Positions 7,577 to 18,323 are shown, counted from the first letter of the stretch. The stretch is 64,000 bases of DNA from Parabacteroides distasonis (GCA_021531385.1 JAFBIR010000007.1:62001-126000), one strand, 5' to 3'. Made by a program: numbers and translations. The notes: generated from the sequence alone by a model not told the origin.

Positions 7577-10198
7577 ATGTTGACAGCAAAAGAAATCCGT
7601 GAATCTTTTAAGGACTTCTTCGCCCAGAAGGGGCATACGATCGTCCCTTCCGCACCGATGGTGGTGAAAGGAGATCCTACATTGATGTTTACGAATGCAG
7701 GTATGAACCAATGGAAAGACATCATCCTTGGTACACACGAGCCTGAGCCCCGCCGCCGTGCGGATTCTCAAAAGTGCTTGCGCGTGAGCGGAAAGCATAA
7801 CGATCTGGAGGAGGTAGGTCATGATACGTACCACCACACGATGTTTGAGATGTTGGGTAACTGGAGCTTTGGCGATTACTTCAAGGAGGGCGCCATCGAC
7901 ATGGCTTGGGAGTACTTGGTGGATGTGTTACACCTGGATCCGGCCGATCTCTATGTGACCGTGTTTGAGGGTTCGGCAGAGGAGAACTTGCAGCGTGACG
8001 ATGAGGCGGCTGGCTACTGGTTGAAGCATGTGCCTGCCGACCATATCATCAATGGCAATAAGCACGATAACTTCTGGGAGATGGGCGACACCGGTCCTTG
8101 CGGTCCCTGTTCGGAGATCCACTTGGACTCTCGTACACCGGAGGAGAAGGCGAAGGTGCCCGGCCGTGAGTTGGTCAACAAGGATGATCCCCAGGTGATT
8201 GAGATTTGGAACATTGTCTTCATGCAATATAACCGCAAGGCTGATGGCTCGTTGGAGCCGCTGTCTATGAACGTGATTGATACCGGTATGGGCTTTGAGC
8301 GCCTGGTACGTGCGTTGCAGGGCAAACACTCCAATTACGATACCGATATTTTCCAGCCGACGATCAAGGAGATCGGTCGTCTCTCCGGCAAGAGCTACGG
8401 AGAGTCAGAGCCGGTGGATGTGGCGATGCGTGTGATCGCCGACCACTTGCGTGCGGTCGCTTTCTCTATCGCCGATGGTCAGCTGCCCTCGAACGCGAAG
8501 GCCGGTTATGTGATCCGTCGTATCTTGCGCCGTGCCGTGCGTTACGGCTATACCTTCTTGGGTCAGAAAGAGGCGTTTATGTATAAGTTGCTGCCGGTCT
8601 TGATCGAGACCATGGGCGACGCTTATCCGGAATTGATCGCACAGAAGACCTTGATTGAGAAGGTGATCAAAGAGGAGGAGGAGGCTTTCCTGCGTACGTT
8701 GGAGACCGGTATCCGCCTGTTGGATAAGAAGATGGAAGAGACAAAGGCGGAGGGCAAGCAGGTGCTGAATGGCGTGGATGCCTTTACGCTGTATGACACC
8801 TACGGTTTCCCCTTGGACTTGACCGAGTTGATCCTGCGTGAGCATGGTATGGAGGTTGATATCGAGGAGTTCAACAAGGAGATGCAGAAGCAGAAGGAGC
8901 GTGCGCGCAATGCCGCTGCGATCGAGACAGGCGACTGGGTACACCTGAAATCTGGCGAGAGCAAGTTCGTGGGCTACGACCTTTTTGAGTGTGACGCGGA
9001 GATCTTGAGTTACCGCCAGGTGAAGCAGAAGAACAAGGTGTTGTATCAAGTGGTGCTCGACCAAACTCCCTTCTATGCCGAGATGGGTGGTCAGGTAGGC
9101 GATACCGGTTGGTTGATCTATGAGGATGAGCGCATTGAGGTGATTGATACCAAGCGTGAGAACAACTTGCCGATCCATTTCGTAGCGAAATTGCCGAAAG
9201 ATGTAACCGTTCCGTGCGTGGCGAAGATCAATGCGCAGAAGCGTATCCAGTGTGAGTGCAACCACTCCGCGACACACCTGTTGCATGAGGCTTTGCGTGA
9301 GGTGCTGGGTACGCATGTAGAACAGAAGGGTTCTTACGTCTCTCCGGACTCTTTGCGTTTCGACTTTTCACATTTCCAGAAGGTAACTGATGAGGAGATC
9401 CGCAAGGTGGAGATCTTGGTTGGTCAGAAGATCCGTGCCAACTATCCGTTGGAGGAGCATCGCAGTATGCCGATCGCGGAGGCGAAGGCGTTAGGTGCGA
9501 TGGCGCTGTTTGGAGAGAAATATGGTGATCATGTACGTGTCGTGAAGTATGGCAGCTCGATTGAGTTGTGTGGTGGTACGCACATCCCCGCGACCGGTAT
9601 GATCGGTTCACTTCGCATCATTGGCGAGAGCTCTATCGCAGCCGGTGTACGTCGTATTGAGGCCGTTACCGCGGAGGCAGCAGAGAACTATGTGTTCTTC
9701 CAGCAAGACTTGATCCGTGATCTTCGGGCGATGTTCAACAATATGCCTAACTTAGCACAGGCTGTTAAGAAATCCATTGAGGAGAATGCCGAGATGAAGA
9801 AGCAGCTGGAGGGCTATGTGCAGGAGAAGGCCGCTCGCATGAAAGAGGAGATCGTGGCGAAAGGCGAGGATTGCAAGGGCATCAAGCTGTTCCAATATGT
9901 AGGCAAGGGCACGACCGAGATCTTGAAGAACATTGCTTTCCAGGTGAAGGCAGAGACAGAGGGCACATTTGCTTTTGTAGCAGGCATCTTGGAGGGTGAG
10001 AAGTGCGCTTTGCTGTTGATGTTGAGCGACGACTTGGTGAAGTTCAGCGGCTTGAATGCCGGCAAGATCGTGCGTGAGGCCGCTAAACACATCCAAGGCG
10101 GTGGTGGTGGTCAGCCCCATTTCGCAACGGCTGGTGGTAAGAACGCAGAGGGTCTTTCCATTGCTGTCGGTGCGATCAAAGAGGCACTGGGTATCTAA
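7577..10198 (+). CDS. alaS: Alanyl-tRNA synthetase
   Basis: Charges tRNA-Ala with alanine in the cytoplasm. At 873 residues it has the full bacterial layout: class II catalytic core with [11 protein letters not shown] (about residues 37-47), the tRNA-recognition helical region, the editing domain with its zinc site ([11 protein letters not shown] and CGGTH), and the C-terminal C-Ala/DHHA1 domain ending with the [14 protein letters not shown] motif. No missing or unusual residues were noticed. Codon use is typical of a highly expressed gene. aroB starts 11 bp after its stop, so the two are likely cotranscribed. Confidence 0.98.
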   Translation: MLTAKEIRESFKDFFAQKGHTIVPSAPMVVKGDPTLMFTNAGMNQWKDIILGTHEPEPRRRADSQKCLRVSGKHNDLEEVGHDTYHHTMFEMLGNWSFGDYFKEGAIDMAWEYLVDVLHLDPADLYVTVFEGSAEENLQRDDEAAGYWLKHVPADHIINGNKHDNFWEMGDTGPCGPCSEIHLDSRTPEEKAKVPGRELVNKDDPQVIEIWNIVFMQYNRKADGSLEPLSMNVIDTGMGFERLVRALQGKHSNYDTDIFQPTIKEIGRLSGKSYGESEPVDVAMRVIADHLRAVAFSIADGQLPSNAKAGYVIRRILRRAVRYGYTFLGQKEAFMYKLLPVLIETMGDAYPELIAQKTLIEKVIKEEEEAFLRTLETGIRLLDKKMEETKAEGKQVLNGVDAFTLYDTYGFPLDLTELILREHGMEVDIEEFNKEMQKQKERARNAAAIETGDWVHLKSGESKFVGYDLFECDAEILSYRQVKQKNKVLYQVVLDQTPFYAEMGGQVGDTGWLIYEDERIEVIDTKRENNLPIHFVAKLPKDVTVPCVAKINAQKRIQCECNHSATHLLHEALREVLGTHVEQKGSYVSPDSLRFDFSHFQKVTDEEIRKVEILVGQKIRANYPLEEHRSMPIAEAKALGAMALFGEKYGDHVRVVKYGSSIELCGGTHIPATGMIGSLRIIGESSIAAGVRRIEAVTAEAAENYVFFQQDLIRDLRAMFNNMPNLAQAVKKSIEENAEMKKQLEGYVQEKAARMKEEIVAKGEDCKGIKLFQYVGKGTTEILKNIAFQVKAETEGTFAFVAGILEGEKCALLLMLSDDLVKFSGLNAGKIVREAAKHIQGGGGGQPHFATAGGKNAEGLSIAVGAIKEALGI

Positions 10199-10209
10199 TC
10201 AGACAGACC

Positions 10210-11274
10210 ATGGCAACTCAGAAAGTAGTAATATGTAAAGCGTTGAGGAATGAATTGCAAGCGTTCCTCAGCGCTTTGTCATATGATAAGCTGTTTATCC
10301 TGACCGATGAGAACACCTATCGGCAATGTCTCCCGTTACTCGCTGGAGTAGCGGCTTTGCAGGAGGCTCCGGTCATCCAGACAGCGGCAGGCGATACCCA
10401 TAAGGGGTTGGAATACTTAGCGAAGATCTGGGAGCGACTCTCCAACGAGGGTGCGACTCGGCATTCGCTGTTGGTCAATTTAGGCGGTGGCATGGTGACC
10501 GATATGGGCGGCTTCGCCGGTGCGACCTTCAAGCGAGGCATCCGCACGATCAATATCCCGACTACGTTGATGGCCTCTGTGGATGCGGCGGTAGGCGGCA
10601 AGACCGGTATCAATTTCAATGGTTTGAAGAATGAGATCGGTTCGTTCTATCCCCCGCTGTGTGTCTTCATTGACTGTGAGTTCTTGCGCACGCTGGATCG
10701 AGACAATATCCTTTCCGGCTATGCGGAAATGATTAAGCATGGCTTGATTAGTTCGATGGAGAACTATACCTCCGTGATGCTTTACGACATTGACACGATG
10801 AATTACAGCTATTTGAATCAGTTAGTAGAGCAATCGGTGGCGGTCAAGGAGCGTATTGTGGAGGAGGATCCGAAGGAGCAAGGCATCCGTAAGGCACTGA
10901 ACTTCGGTCATACGATCGGCCATGCGTACGAAAGCCTTTCTTTTATCAAGGAGCGTCCGATCTTGCATGGTCATGCGGTGGCGGCTGGCATTGTCAGCGA
11001 GTTGTATCTCTCGCATGTGATGTGTGGCTTCCCGATGGAGAAGGTGCGTCAGGTGGTCTATTATATAAAGGAGTATTATCCGGCGTTTGGCTTTGACTGC
11101 ACGGATTACGAGCGGTTGTATGAGCTGATGACCCACGACAAGAAGAATGAGGGTGGTGTGATCAACTTCACGCTGTTGGCGCAAGTCGGGGATGTGCGCA
11201 TCAATCAACAAGTCACGAAAGCACGCATTCTCGAATCCCTCGATTTCTATCGGGAGAGCATGGGTATGCAGTAA
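10210..11274 (+). CDS. aroB: 3-dehydroquinate synthase
   Basis: Second step of the shikimate pathway: DAHP to 3-dehydroquinate, using NAD and a divalent metal. The 354-residue protein has the diagnostic NAD-binding region LLVNLGGGMVTDMGGFAGAT (about residues 87-106). It also has the substrate segment PTTLMASVDAAVGGKTGINF, the metal-binding GYAEMIKHG, and the two histidine motifs NFGHTIGHAYE and LHGHAVAAG. The length matches the family. An intrinsic terminator follows. It is probably expressed from the alaS promoter; no other shikimate genes are nearby. Confidence 0.96.
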   Translation: MATQKVVICKALRNELQAFLSALSYDKLFILTDENTYRQCLPLLAGVAALQEAPVIQTAAGDTHKGLEYLAKIWERLSNEGATRHSLLVNLGGGMVTDMGGFAGATFKRGIRTINIPTTLMASVDAAVGGKTGINFNGLKNEIGSFYPPLCVFIDCEFLRTLDRDNILSGYAEMIKHGLISSMENYTSVMLYDIDTMNYSYLNQLVEQSVAVKERIVEEDPKEQGIRKALNFGHTIGHAYESLSFIKERPILHGHAVAAGIVSELYLSHVMCGFPMEKVRQVVYYIKEYYPAFGFDCTDYERLYELMTHDKKNEGGVINFTLLAQVGDVRINQQVTKARILESLDFYRESMGMQ

Positions 11275-11300
11275 GTAGCATGATTTACAAAGCGATACAG

Positions 11301-11332
11301 AAGCCCATGCGAATGGTCGTGTGGGCTTTTTT
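11301..11332 (+). terminator. Intrinsic terminator after aroB
   Basis: AAGCCCA (11301-11307) pairs with TGGGCTT (11322-11328), with extra CG pairs inside, followed by a T-run. It also lies just beyond the stop of the convergent ispF gene. Confidence 0.75.
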
Positions 11333-11807
11333 ATTGCTGGATCAGCACAGTGGCATAGGCACTGATGCCCTCTTGCCGACCGGTGAAGCCCAACTTCTCG
11401 GTGGTGGTGGCTTTGATGGAGATGTCATTGGGATCTACGTCCATCACTTCGGCTAAGACCGTTTTCATTTGGGGAATATGGGGATTCAGCTTGGGACGCT
11501 CCGCACAGACCGTGGCGTCGATATTGCCCAACTCGTAACCCGCTTCACGAATCAAGGCCATGGTCTTGCGTAAGAGGATCTTGCTGTCGATGTTCTCATA
11601 TTCGCCGGCGGTATCTGGGAAATGGTAACCAATATCTCGCAGGTTGGCTGCTCCCAACAGGGCATCGCAAATGGCATGGATCAACACATCGGCATCGCTG
11701 TGGCCTAACAGCCCTAACGTATGCTCTATGCGAATACCACCCAACCAAAGTGCCCGATTGGGCACCAAGGCATGTACATCATAGCCAAATCCTACCCGTA
11801 TCTTCAT
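11331..11807 (-). CDS. ispF: 2-C-methyl-D-erythritol 2,4-cyclodiphosphate synthase
   Basis: Non-mevalonate isoprenoid pathway: forms the cyclic diphosphate MEcPP with release of CMP. The 158-residue protein is standard length. The zinc-binding D-x-H lies in GFGYDVHAL (residues 7-15), followed by [20 protein letters not shown] and the C-terminal [14 protein letters not shown]. The stop falls in the aroB terminator zone. It begins 6 bp after the porV stop and is on the same strand, so it is probably the distal gene of a porU-porV-ispF unit; I recall the same neighbourhood in Porphyromonas gingivalis. Confidence 0.96.
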   Translation of the reverse strand: MKIRVGFGYDVHALVPNRALWLGGIRIEHTLGLLGHSDADVLIHAICDALLGAANLRDIGYHFPDTAGEYENIDSKILLRKTMALIREAGYELGNIDATVCAERPKLNPHIPQMKTVLAEVMDVDPNDISIKATTTEKLGFTGRQEGISAYATVLIQQ

Positions 11808-11813
11808 CGCTTA

Positions 11814-13040
11814 TTATCTGAAAAGGTTACGAATACCATCCATATCGAAGGAGAGGGAGAAGCGCAAGGTCTGATCCAAGGGGTTACTCTGCACCGTACT
11901 GATCAGGTAAGCGGCATCCAACTGGAAGACACTCATGCGGAAACCGGCACCCACAGAGAAGTACTGACGGTTACCTTGGTACTTATTCTCGTAGTAATAA
12001 CCGCCACGCACGAAGAACTGCTCGTTGTAGTTGTACTCCAAACCGATAGAGGCCATAATCTCCTCTAACTCGCCCTTGAAACCGTTGGGTGAATCACTGA
12101 AAGACTTGAAGATACCGGTAATCGGTGACATGTTGTTGTAGTCCTCGTATTTTTGGTTATACTCCTCAATCTCTTCTGCGGTTGAGCCGGTCTGGATCGG
12201 AGCGGTCGGCACCAAATACTTGCTCAAATCGACATAGAGCGCAATCTGATTGTAATCGTCTAACGGATAGAGCAAACCGGTTCCTAACGATAGCTTCGTC
12301 GGGAGGAACTGGTTGGTGTTACCACCATCGTAAGAGACCTTCGTACCGATGTTGGAGATGTTGAAACCAAAGCTCCACAACGCCTCGCTCTGGCCTAAAA
12401 TCACGTATTTCTCCAAATAACCGGCAATATCAGCGGCGAAGGCATTGTCGGGCACCATGTCATCATCTGCCGAAGCACCCATATCGGAGCGGATGAAACG
12501 CAAAGCGACCGCCATAGAGTAGGCTTCCGAGAGCTTACGACTGTAGCTGACATCAACGGCCATCTCGTAAGGGTTGAGTGTCAGCACACTTCCTTGTCCC
12601 ATGTCTTGCCGCTCTGAGACCTCGCCCAAGGTAAAGTAGCGCACGGAAGCACCGATCGCCTGCATATCAGACTGTCCTAACTTGTAGTAACCGGAAAGGT
12701 TGACCAACGCCACATCGTTCACCAACTTACGCAACCACGGCGTATAAGAGAGCGAGACACCCGCCTTGCTAAAGGCAAAGGCATACTTTGCCGGGTTCCA
12801 GTATTGGGAGTTCACGTCAGGTGTAGAGGCCACACCATTATCACCCATACCACCACCGCGTGCATCGGGAGCGATGGAGAGGGATGGGATAGCCGTATTA
12901 ATCGGGGCAAAGGTATGTTTCGTATCGTCCGCTCCGCCCTGAGCATAGAGCGAGGTGAAAGCGGTCAGCAAACAGCCGATCACCGCTAACAGACAGGTTC
13001 TTACTATTTTTCTCATCATGATTCTATTCGCTTCATTCAT
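11814..13040 (-). CDS. porV: Type IX secretion system outer membrane protein PorV (LptO)
   Basis: An outer-membrane beta-barrel (FadL-like) of 408 residues. In T9SS organisms it shuttles cargo from the translocon to the PorU sortase. A signal peptide ends in LTAFTSLYAQ, followed by the family-typical segment FAPINTAIPSLSIAPDARGG and GDNGVAS, then alternating barrel strands to a C-terminal FSLSFDMDGIRNLFR. In-frame ATGs at 13019 and 13016 would give a neater signal peptide (MMRKIVRTCLL), so the true start may be a few codons in. It lies directly downstream of porU. Confidence 0.92.
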   Translation of the reverse strand: MNEANRIMMRKIVRTCLLAVIGCLLTAFTSLYAQGGADDTKHTFAPINTAIPSLSIAPDARGGGMGDNGVASTPDVNSQYWNPAKYAFAFSKAGVSLSYTPWLRKLVNDVALVNLSGYYKLGQSDMQAIGASVRYFTLGEVSERQDMGQGSVLTLNPYEMAVDVSYSRKLSEAYSMAVALRFIRSDMGASADDDMVPDNAFAADIAGYLEKYVILGQSEALWSFGFNISNIGTKVSYDGGNTNQFLPTKLSLGTGLLYPLDDYNQIALYVDLSKYLVPTAPIQTGSTAEEIEEYNQKYEDYNNMSPITGIFKSFSDSPNGFKGELEEIMASIGLEYNYNEQFFVRGGYYYENKYQGNRQYFSVGAGFRMSVFQLDAAYLISTVQSNPLDQTLRFSLSFDMDGIRNLFR

Positions 13041-13098
13041 ATTCTCTCTGATGCCTAATGGACATCTACGCTTTTTTATAAACTACGGACAAGCCGCT

Positions 13099-16000
13099 TT
13101 ATTGTGCCAAGATAATCAATTTATTCGCCTTCGTCACCTCCTTGGAGCTGTTGCAACTAATCGCTGCCCGGTAGAGATAGACACCCGGACGTAGGCGACG
13201 CCCGCCATTGTCGCGTAGATTCCACGTCACCACGTAGGCCTTGAACAGTTCGGAAGATCCCTGTTTCGTCGTGTTCCACAAGAGTTTACCGGTCATATCA
13301 TACACGAAAATCGTTACCTCCAAGTTGCTCTCCGGACGGTTATGCGCCAAGCTGAACTCCACCTGTGCCCGTGCGGGATTGGGTGTGGCATAGAGATCGA
13401 TCAGATTGGGTTTCAACCCTTCTACTACCTCAAAAGTGAAGGTGTAGGTGGTGGAGTTATTCAGGATGTCCCACACTTTGAACTCAGCCGTATGTGTACC
13501 CGGTGAGAGCTGTGGAATAGAGAACTGTACCAAGCCCTCTCCCTCCCCATCGCTTACCAACGCATAGTAGCCATTCAGGTTATAGCTGCGAGAGGGCAGG
13601 TTGTCGATCGTCAACATGATGTCGTGTCCAATGCTGCTGCCCGTGATATTGACACCACTCTGATCCCATAAACGTGCCACAAAATAGGGCGTCGCATTGA
13701 CCTGTCCACCAACTACAAAGGTCGTATCGTTCAGGTAGAGCTGTCGAAGCACCGGACCTATCGTATCTTGCTCAGCGACCTCTGCCGTACCGCCCACCTG
13801 GTAGTTTTGGAAAGCCCCTTGTGCCTCTCGGCTATCCTCCGCGAAGGCATAAAGGCTCATCTTTCCCATGCGGTTGGAATAGGAGATGTCTTTCGGTACC
13901 GTGAAGCTGAACTGGAATTTGCCGTTGGTCACGGTGCCTTGCCCGATATAGAGTGTATTGGGATAATCCGGATAGCGGAAATAGACCTTCTCGCCATTCA
14001 CCGTATTGTTGCCCAACGTGGTGATGGTGTCTTGGCTATCCATGACCGTTGCCTGTAACTGTCCGGAGAAGTCGGCAGCCACTTGCGCATCCGGCGTTCG
14101 GATCTCTCCGGCTACGGTAATCTGTTGCAGCGCTTGGAACTTGATCGGCCCGTCCTCCACCGAAGCTCCATTGATGGTTGTCACTCTCACTTGGTAGTCA
14201 GGGATCGCCATCTTCAAGGCGGGATCGCCGATCAAGATAAAATTCAGTTTGTTGACACCGGTCAATGCGCATTTCGTCTCCATCATAGCCTCACCCAAGG
14301 AACGGTATTCGCCATCCGCCTTAGGCGTGAATAGGTATTGATAAAGCCGTTGATTCAGAGCGGCATTGCCACTCGACTCTACCGTACGAGTCGTGGTAAA
14401 CAGGGCGATACCGCCACTGGTCGGGTTTAAGAAGACCGACTCTCCTGCAGAGGTGGTCACCGCATCGAAACGGGTAAAGTCGCAAGTCGCTGTCACCCAA
14501 ACCGGCAGACGGGTATAGGTGGATTGCTCAATATCGTTCTGCGTCCAAACATGCTCATCCGCCCAAGAGACAGTGTTGCCGTGACCGGTATAGTTGATCA
14601 GCAGCTGTCCACTCTTCAATAGGCTCGCAATCTTCTCATGCACATCGGGATAACCGCCTGTGTTACTCCGTTTATAGGTGTCGAAATAGACCTTGTTGGT
14701 CAAGATGGCCGGACAATTGGTTTCGATGTATTGCGCCAAGACCTCCGCTTGTTCCGCATGGCGCGTAGTGTAAGAATCAGCATTGCTACCATCATCCGCC
14801 ACAAAAGTCATGTTGTTTTTCCAACTGCCACTTGCGCCGTTCATGTAGCCAATCACCTTATCAACCATCTGCGTGGCCTCCGTGACGGTACGAACGGGAA
14901 AACGTCCCACGCCAATTCGCATCTTATCCGTAGAAAGATTGGTGCCCGACGCATCGTCCAAAAAACCGAAATAGTCGTCGGTCGCAAACGAATAGGAATA
15001 GGAGGAGAACTCAATCAGTGACTCCTGTGACTGGAAGGTGAGCAACATGTTGTTTAAAGAGATATTTTGCACCTCGCTACACAAACCTCGGTTGTCGAAA
15101 ATGCCATCGCCAAAAAGCAACAGATAGCGGGGCGGATTGCCCTGTGTTTGGCTTCGATCGTAGAACATCTTCATGAAACGACGATAGGCTGTCGCATCCG
15201 GCGTGCCGCTGGAGAACTCATTATACACCGCCTCGGGATTTACCACCTGCACGGTCAAGCCATCTTGCGTGCGATGGGCCTCTGCCAACCGTTCCGCCTG
15301 AACCGTCAAATCCTTAGGAGCCAAAATGATCATGTCTTGTTGGTCCAAACCATGCAGATCTTGGTTAGCCACCTCACCGATCACAGTGGGCGAGGTAAAG
15401 TTGCGATTGGGTTGTACGACAGCAAACTCCCGCAAACTGCCTGCGGCGATAGAGAAGCTAAGGGTCGTACCCTCCAAGGTGGTCTCCATCTGTTTGACCT
15501 GATTGGGATCGGTCACATCAAAAACCAGCGTCTGCGCATCCGCCCCCTCAATCAAGAAACGAGAGACATTGCCGATAGAGGCGACACTGCGGAAAAGGGT
15601 GAAGGCACCGCTGTTTTGCAATGCCCGCTCATATTGCAACCGGATGTAATCCAAGCGCACATGGGTATGCGAGGCAGAGCTGTAAGAGACTACAAAACTG
15701 TTCTGTTCCTGCTTTTCGCCCTCCCACAAGGCCGTGCCGATCCGACTGGCTGCTGCTACATAGGAGCTGGTGGTGGAGGGAAGAGTCAAGCTCAACAAAT
15801 TGGAGTTGTTCACACTCAAGGTTGCCTGTCCGCTGCCAGAGGAAACTTTGGAGATGAAACGCATCGTCACCTTGGCATCGCCATTGGTGATGCCTGGCAG
15901 GGAGGAGAAGGTAGTGATGGTGCGAGGAGTCGCCCCACTGAAGTCCTCACCAAACAATTCTCTACCCGATTGGGTCAGCGAAACCAACTCCTGCTCATGC

Positions 16001-16494
16001 AACAGATGCTCATCGAAGGTGGTCAAGCGGACGGTAGCTCCCTCCACGCTCGGTTGTGTGGTCATCTCTGCTGTCTCCGTCGCATCCGTTAGGAAATAAT
16101 AGCCAGCTGTCGCATAGGGATTTCGGGTATGTGTAAAAAGCGCTTCACTGCGGTCGTAGCTCCACTGTATTGCTCCTTGGGCATAGAACAACAGGTAGTC
16201 GTTGCCTCGCCAAACCGGGGTGGCTGGCAGGTCGTCGGTGTAGGGTTGGCTGAAATCCTCGGCCAACATGGCTCCTCCGTAGCCATGCACTGAAACCTTC
16301 GTCGGATCACTAAAGCCCATCGCCTGTAACTCCGCATGGGTCAGCTTGTAGATGCCGGTTTGATCCACCTTCACCTTGACCCATTTGCCCTCCGCCAATG
16401 AAGAGTGTTCCGCATAACGAGCTGTTTGCGCCCCTAAGCGCATACTCAGGAGCGACAAGATACATACGATAATAATCCCTATCTCTTTTCTCAT
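13099..16494 (-). CDS. porU: Type IX secretion system sortase PorU (gingipain-fold C25 protease)
   Basis: A cell-surface cysteine peptidase that removes C-terminal signal domains from T9SS cargo and attaches the cargo to A-LPS. The 1131-residue protein has a signal peptide (ending LSMRLGAQ) and a large N-terminal beta region. The C25 caspase-like domain includes the catalytic histidine in LINYTGHGNTVSW and the catalytic cysteine in VWVTATCDFTRFD. Ig-like domains follow, then a C-terminal T9SS-like segment (PNPARAQVEFSLAHN to GVYLYRAAIS). Size and order match PorU. The start overlaps the stop of the upstream FAH-family gene by 4 bp, showing translational coupling. Confidence 0.94.
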   Translation of the reverse strand: MRKEIGIIIVCILSLLSMRLGAQTARYAEHSSLAEGKWVKVKVDQTGIYKLTHAELQAMGFSDPTKVSVHGYGGAMLAEDFSQPYTDDLPATPVWRGNDYLLFYAQGAIQWSYDRSEALFTHTRNPYATAGYYFLTDATETAEMTTQPSVEGATVRLTTFDEHLLHEQELVSLTQSGRELFGEDFSGATPRTITTFSSLPGITNGDAKVTMRFISKVSSGSGQATLSVNNSNLLSLTLPSTTSSYVAAASRIGTALWEGEKQEQNSFVVSYSSASHTHVRLDYIRLQYERALQNSGAFTLFRSVASIGNVSRFLIEGADAQTLVFDVTDPNQVKQMETTLEGTTLSFSIAAGSLREFAVVQPNRNFTSPTVIGEVANQDLHGLDQQDMIILAPKDLTVQAERLAEAHRTQDGLTVQVVNPEAVYNEFSSGTPDATAYRRFMKMFYDRSQTQGNPPRYLLLFGDGIFDNRGLCSEVQNISLNNMLLTFQSQESLIEFSSYSYSFATDDYFGFLDDASGTNLSTDKMRIGVGRFPVRTVTEATQMVDKVIGYMNGASGSWKNNMTFVADDGSNADSYTTRHAEQAEVLAQYIETNCPAILTNKVYFDTYKRSNTGGYPDVHEKIASLLKSGQLLINYTGHGNTVSWADEHVWTQNDIEQSTYTRLPVWVTATCDFTRFDAVTTSAGESVFLNPTSGGIALFTTTRTVESSGNAALNQRLYQYLFTPKADGEYRSLGEAMMETKCALTGVNKLNFILIGDPALKMAIPDYQVRVTTINGASVEDGPIKFQALQQITVAGEIRTPDAQVAADFSGQLQATVMDSQDTITTLGNNTVNGEKVYFRYPDYPNTLYIGQGTVTNGKFQFSFTVPKDISYSNRMGKMSLYAFAEDSREAQGAFQNYQVGGTAEVAEQDTIGPVLRQLYLNDTTFVVGGQVNATPYFVARLWDQSGVNITGSSIGHDIMLTIDNLPSRSYNLNGYYALVSDGEGEGLVQFSIPQLSPGTHTAEFKVWDILNNSTTYTFTFEVVEGLKPNLIDLYATPNPARAQVEFSLAHNRPESNLEVTIFVYDMTGKLLWNTTKQGSSELFKAYVVTWNLRDNGGRRLRPGVYLYRAAISCNSSKEVTKANKLIILAQ

Positions 16495-17105
16495 CTCACA
16501 TAAAAATCCAGCAACTTCCGGTCGCCGATATACCCTTGCAGGTGATCACCAATCTGTACAGGGCCAACGCCAGCAGGTGTGCCCGTATAAATCAAATCGC
16601 CCATCTTCAAGGTGAAGAACTGGCTGACGTAGGCGATGATACGATCCACATGGAACAACATGTTCTCGGTGTTGCCTGCCTGCCGCAGCTCGCCATTGAT
16701 ATCCAAATGGAACGGCAAATGACGGATGTCGCCCACCTCCTCCAACGGAACAAAGGTGCCGACCACCGCCGAATGATCAAACGATTTACTAATCTCCCAG
16801 GGCAAGCCCTTCTCGCGCAATCGGTTTTGCAAATCGCGTGCGGTGAAGTCTATCCCCACCGTCACCTCATGGTAATAGCGATGCGCGAACCGCTCGGCGA
16901 TGTTCTTACCCAACCGATCAATCTTCACGACAATCTCCGTCTCATGATGCAACTCCTTCGTAAAGTCAGGAATGAAAAAAGGTTTCCCATCTTTCAGCAA
17001 CGCCGAATCGGCTTTCATGAAAATAGTCGGTCCCGTCAATGTTAACGTATGATTCAGCTCTTTATTGTGAGCCGCATAATTCATGCCAACAGCTATAATC
17101 TTCAT
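16491..17105 (-). CDS. Fumarylacetoacetate hydrolase (FAH) family protein
   Basis: A 204-residue, single-domain member of the FAH superfamily (hydrolases, decarboxylases and isomerases of beta-keto acids). It shows KIIAVGMNYAAHNKE at the start, the metal-binding acidic pair in HHETEIVVKI, and the aspartate in GIDFTARDLQ. SKSFDHSAVVG and the closing YTGTPAGVGPVQIGD are also present. The substrate cannot be told from sequence; acylpyruvate hydrolase or oxaloacetate-handling activities are common for this size class. Its stop overlaps the porU start by 4 bp, so it is the first gene of the run leading into porU, although no functional link is obvious. Confidence 0.88.
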   Translation of the reverse strand: MKIIAVGMNYAAHNKELNHTLTLTGPTIFMKADSALLKDGKPFFIPDFTKELHHETEIVVKIDRLGKNIAERFAHRYYHEVTVGIDFTARDLQNRLREKGLPWEISKSFDHSAVVGTFVPLEEVGDIRHLPFHLDINGELRQAGNTENMLFHVDRIIAYVSQFFTLKMGDLIYTGTPAGVGPVQIGDHLQGYIGDRKLLDFYVR

Positions 17106-17157
17106 TTTCTATTCGTTTGGTTCATCCTATTTGTCGGCGAATTTACAATTTTTCTGC

Positions 17158-18288
17158 TTACACAGGGCAATGGGTACCCAAAGATTGTAACAGACCCTGC
17201 CATTGCTCCTCATAACGAAGGTTCATCCGATTATTTTTCAGTGCGATGTGCGTCAAAGGATGTGTTTTGCACAAAGCATTGGATAAGAGAGCGGCCAATT
17301 GCTCAGCGGAAGAGGGATCAAATAACTCGCCATTCTGCCCCGGCTTAATCAGGCAAGCGGCCCCGGCTACTTTCGCACATAACGTGTAACATCCAGCCAA
17401 CAGTGCCTCATTGACTACCGTGCCAAAGGGCTCATACTGGCTGGGTAAAACAAACAGTTGGGCTACATTGTAATAGGCCAATAGTTGTAATCCCTCTTTC
17501 TTCCCTGCAAAGTGCACTTTTCCTGCCTCCCTCTCGGCTTTAGCTTGTTGCTCTAAGGCCTTGCGAAGAGGGCCATCTCCCACAATCAACAAACGAGCTT
17601 CAGGATGATGAGATGTGATCTGTTGAAAAGCTGTAATCAACAGGGATACCTGTTTTACCTCTGCCAATCGCCCAACATATAGAATAACCTTTTTCCCTGT
17701 CATATCCAGACGAGTCATGATCTCAGTTGCCAAGGGTAATGCTTGTGCCAAGCGTGCACGAAATACCTCGTCAGATTGGATGATTGGGAAGTAAACATAC
17801 TGTGCTTTGTAAGGAAGTGTTCGTTGATACCACAGGTAGGCTTGCTCATCCGCTAAGATCACCCCTTCCAATCCATGCAGGAGACAATAGCGGGTCAACC
17901 GTTTCACTTTCCCTGCCTGTTGTGCCATGTGCAGGTTGTCGTCACAAGTCGTGATAATCCGCATTCGCCAATGGAACAGGATTTTATAGAGAAAAACCAA
18001 TAATCCTAATAGGTTATATTCTGATACGAAGACCACATCTGGCCGTTTTTCCCAAAGAATTGAAAGCACCTCTAAGCGCAAGTTCTTAATGCCCATGAAC
18101 CCTGGACGCAGAAAATGGGGTGTAAACCGTAACCTCTCTCTTAACGCCTGTTGATCAAAGGTCTGCTCTAAAGGATTGCTGAATTCAAAATAGATCTCCG
18201 CATCAAAAGCCTCGCTGAGCGAATTGAAGAAATCAACCCGATAGGGAGCTAATGCAGGATGAAAGATGATGGTTCGATAATGTCTCAT
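17158..18288 (-). CDS. Glycosyltransferase family 4-like protein
   Basis: A 376-residue GT-B fold transferase. The N-terminal acceptor domain begins MRHYRTIIFHPALAPYRVDFF and contains RPDVVFVSEYN. The C-terminal donor domain has GKKVILYVGRLAEVKQ, LLIVGDGPLRKALE and the nucleotide-sugar motif YEPFGTVVNEALLAG. A GTG at 18303 would add five residues; the ATG at 18288 is preferred. A -7 box (TATTTTTG) lies about 36 nt upstream, partly in the terminator of the EF-G-like gene. It is isolated from any glycan cluster, so the product is unknown. It is 52 bp upstream of the FAH-porU genes. Confidence 0.85.
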   Translation of the reverse strand: MRHYRTIIFHPALAPYRVDFFNSLSEAFDAEIYFEFSNPLEQTFDQQALRERLRFTPHFLRPGFMGIKNLRLEVLSILWEKRPDVVFVSEYNLLGLLVFLYKILFHWRMRIITTCDDNLHMAQQAGKVKRLTRYCLLHGLEGVILADEQAYLWYQRTLPYKAQYVYFPIIQSDEVFRARLAQALPLATEIMTRLDMTGKKVILYVGRLAEVKQVSLLITAFQQITSHHPEARLLIVGDGPLRKALEQQAKAEREAGKVHFAGKKEGLQLLAYYNVAQLFVLPSQYEPFGTVVNEALLAGCYTLCAKVAGAACLIKPGQNGELFDPSSAEQLAALLSNALCKTHPLTHIALKNNRMNLRYEEQWQGLLQSLGTHCPV

Positions 18289-18323
18289 AACTACGTAGCG
18301 CACCTCAGTGTGCGTTCTGTCCG

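Noticed and set aside
8405-9316. Minus-strand open frame of 303 codons
   Set aside because: Antisense shadow of alaS caused by strong codon bias.
15067-16092. Plus-strand open frame of 341 codons
   Set aside because: Antisense to porU, which is complete and well supported.
11814-16494. A complete T9SS cluster
   Set aside because: Only porU and porV are here; the translocon and motor genes (porK-N, sov, porT) are not in the window.
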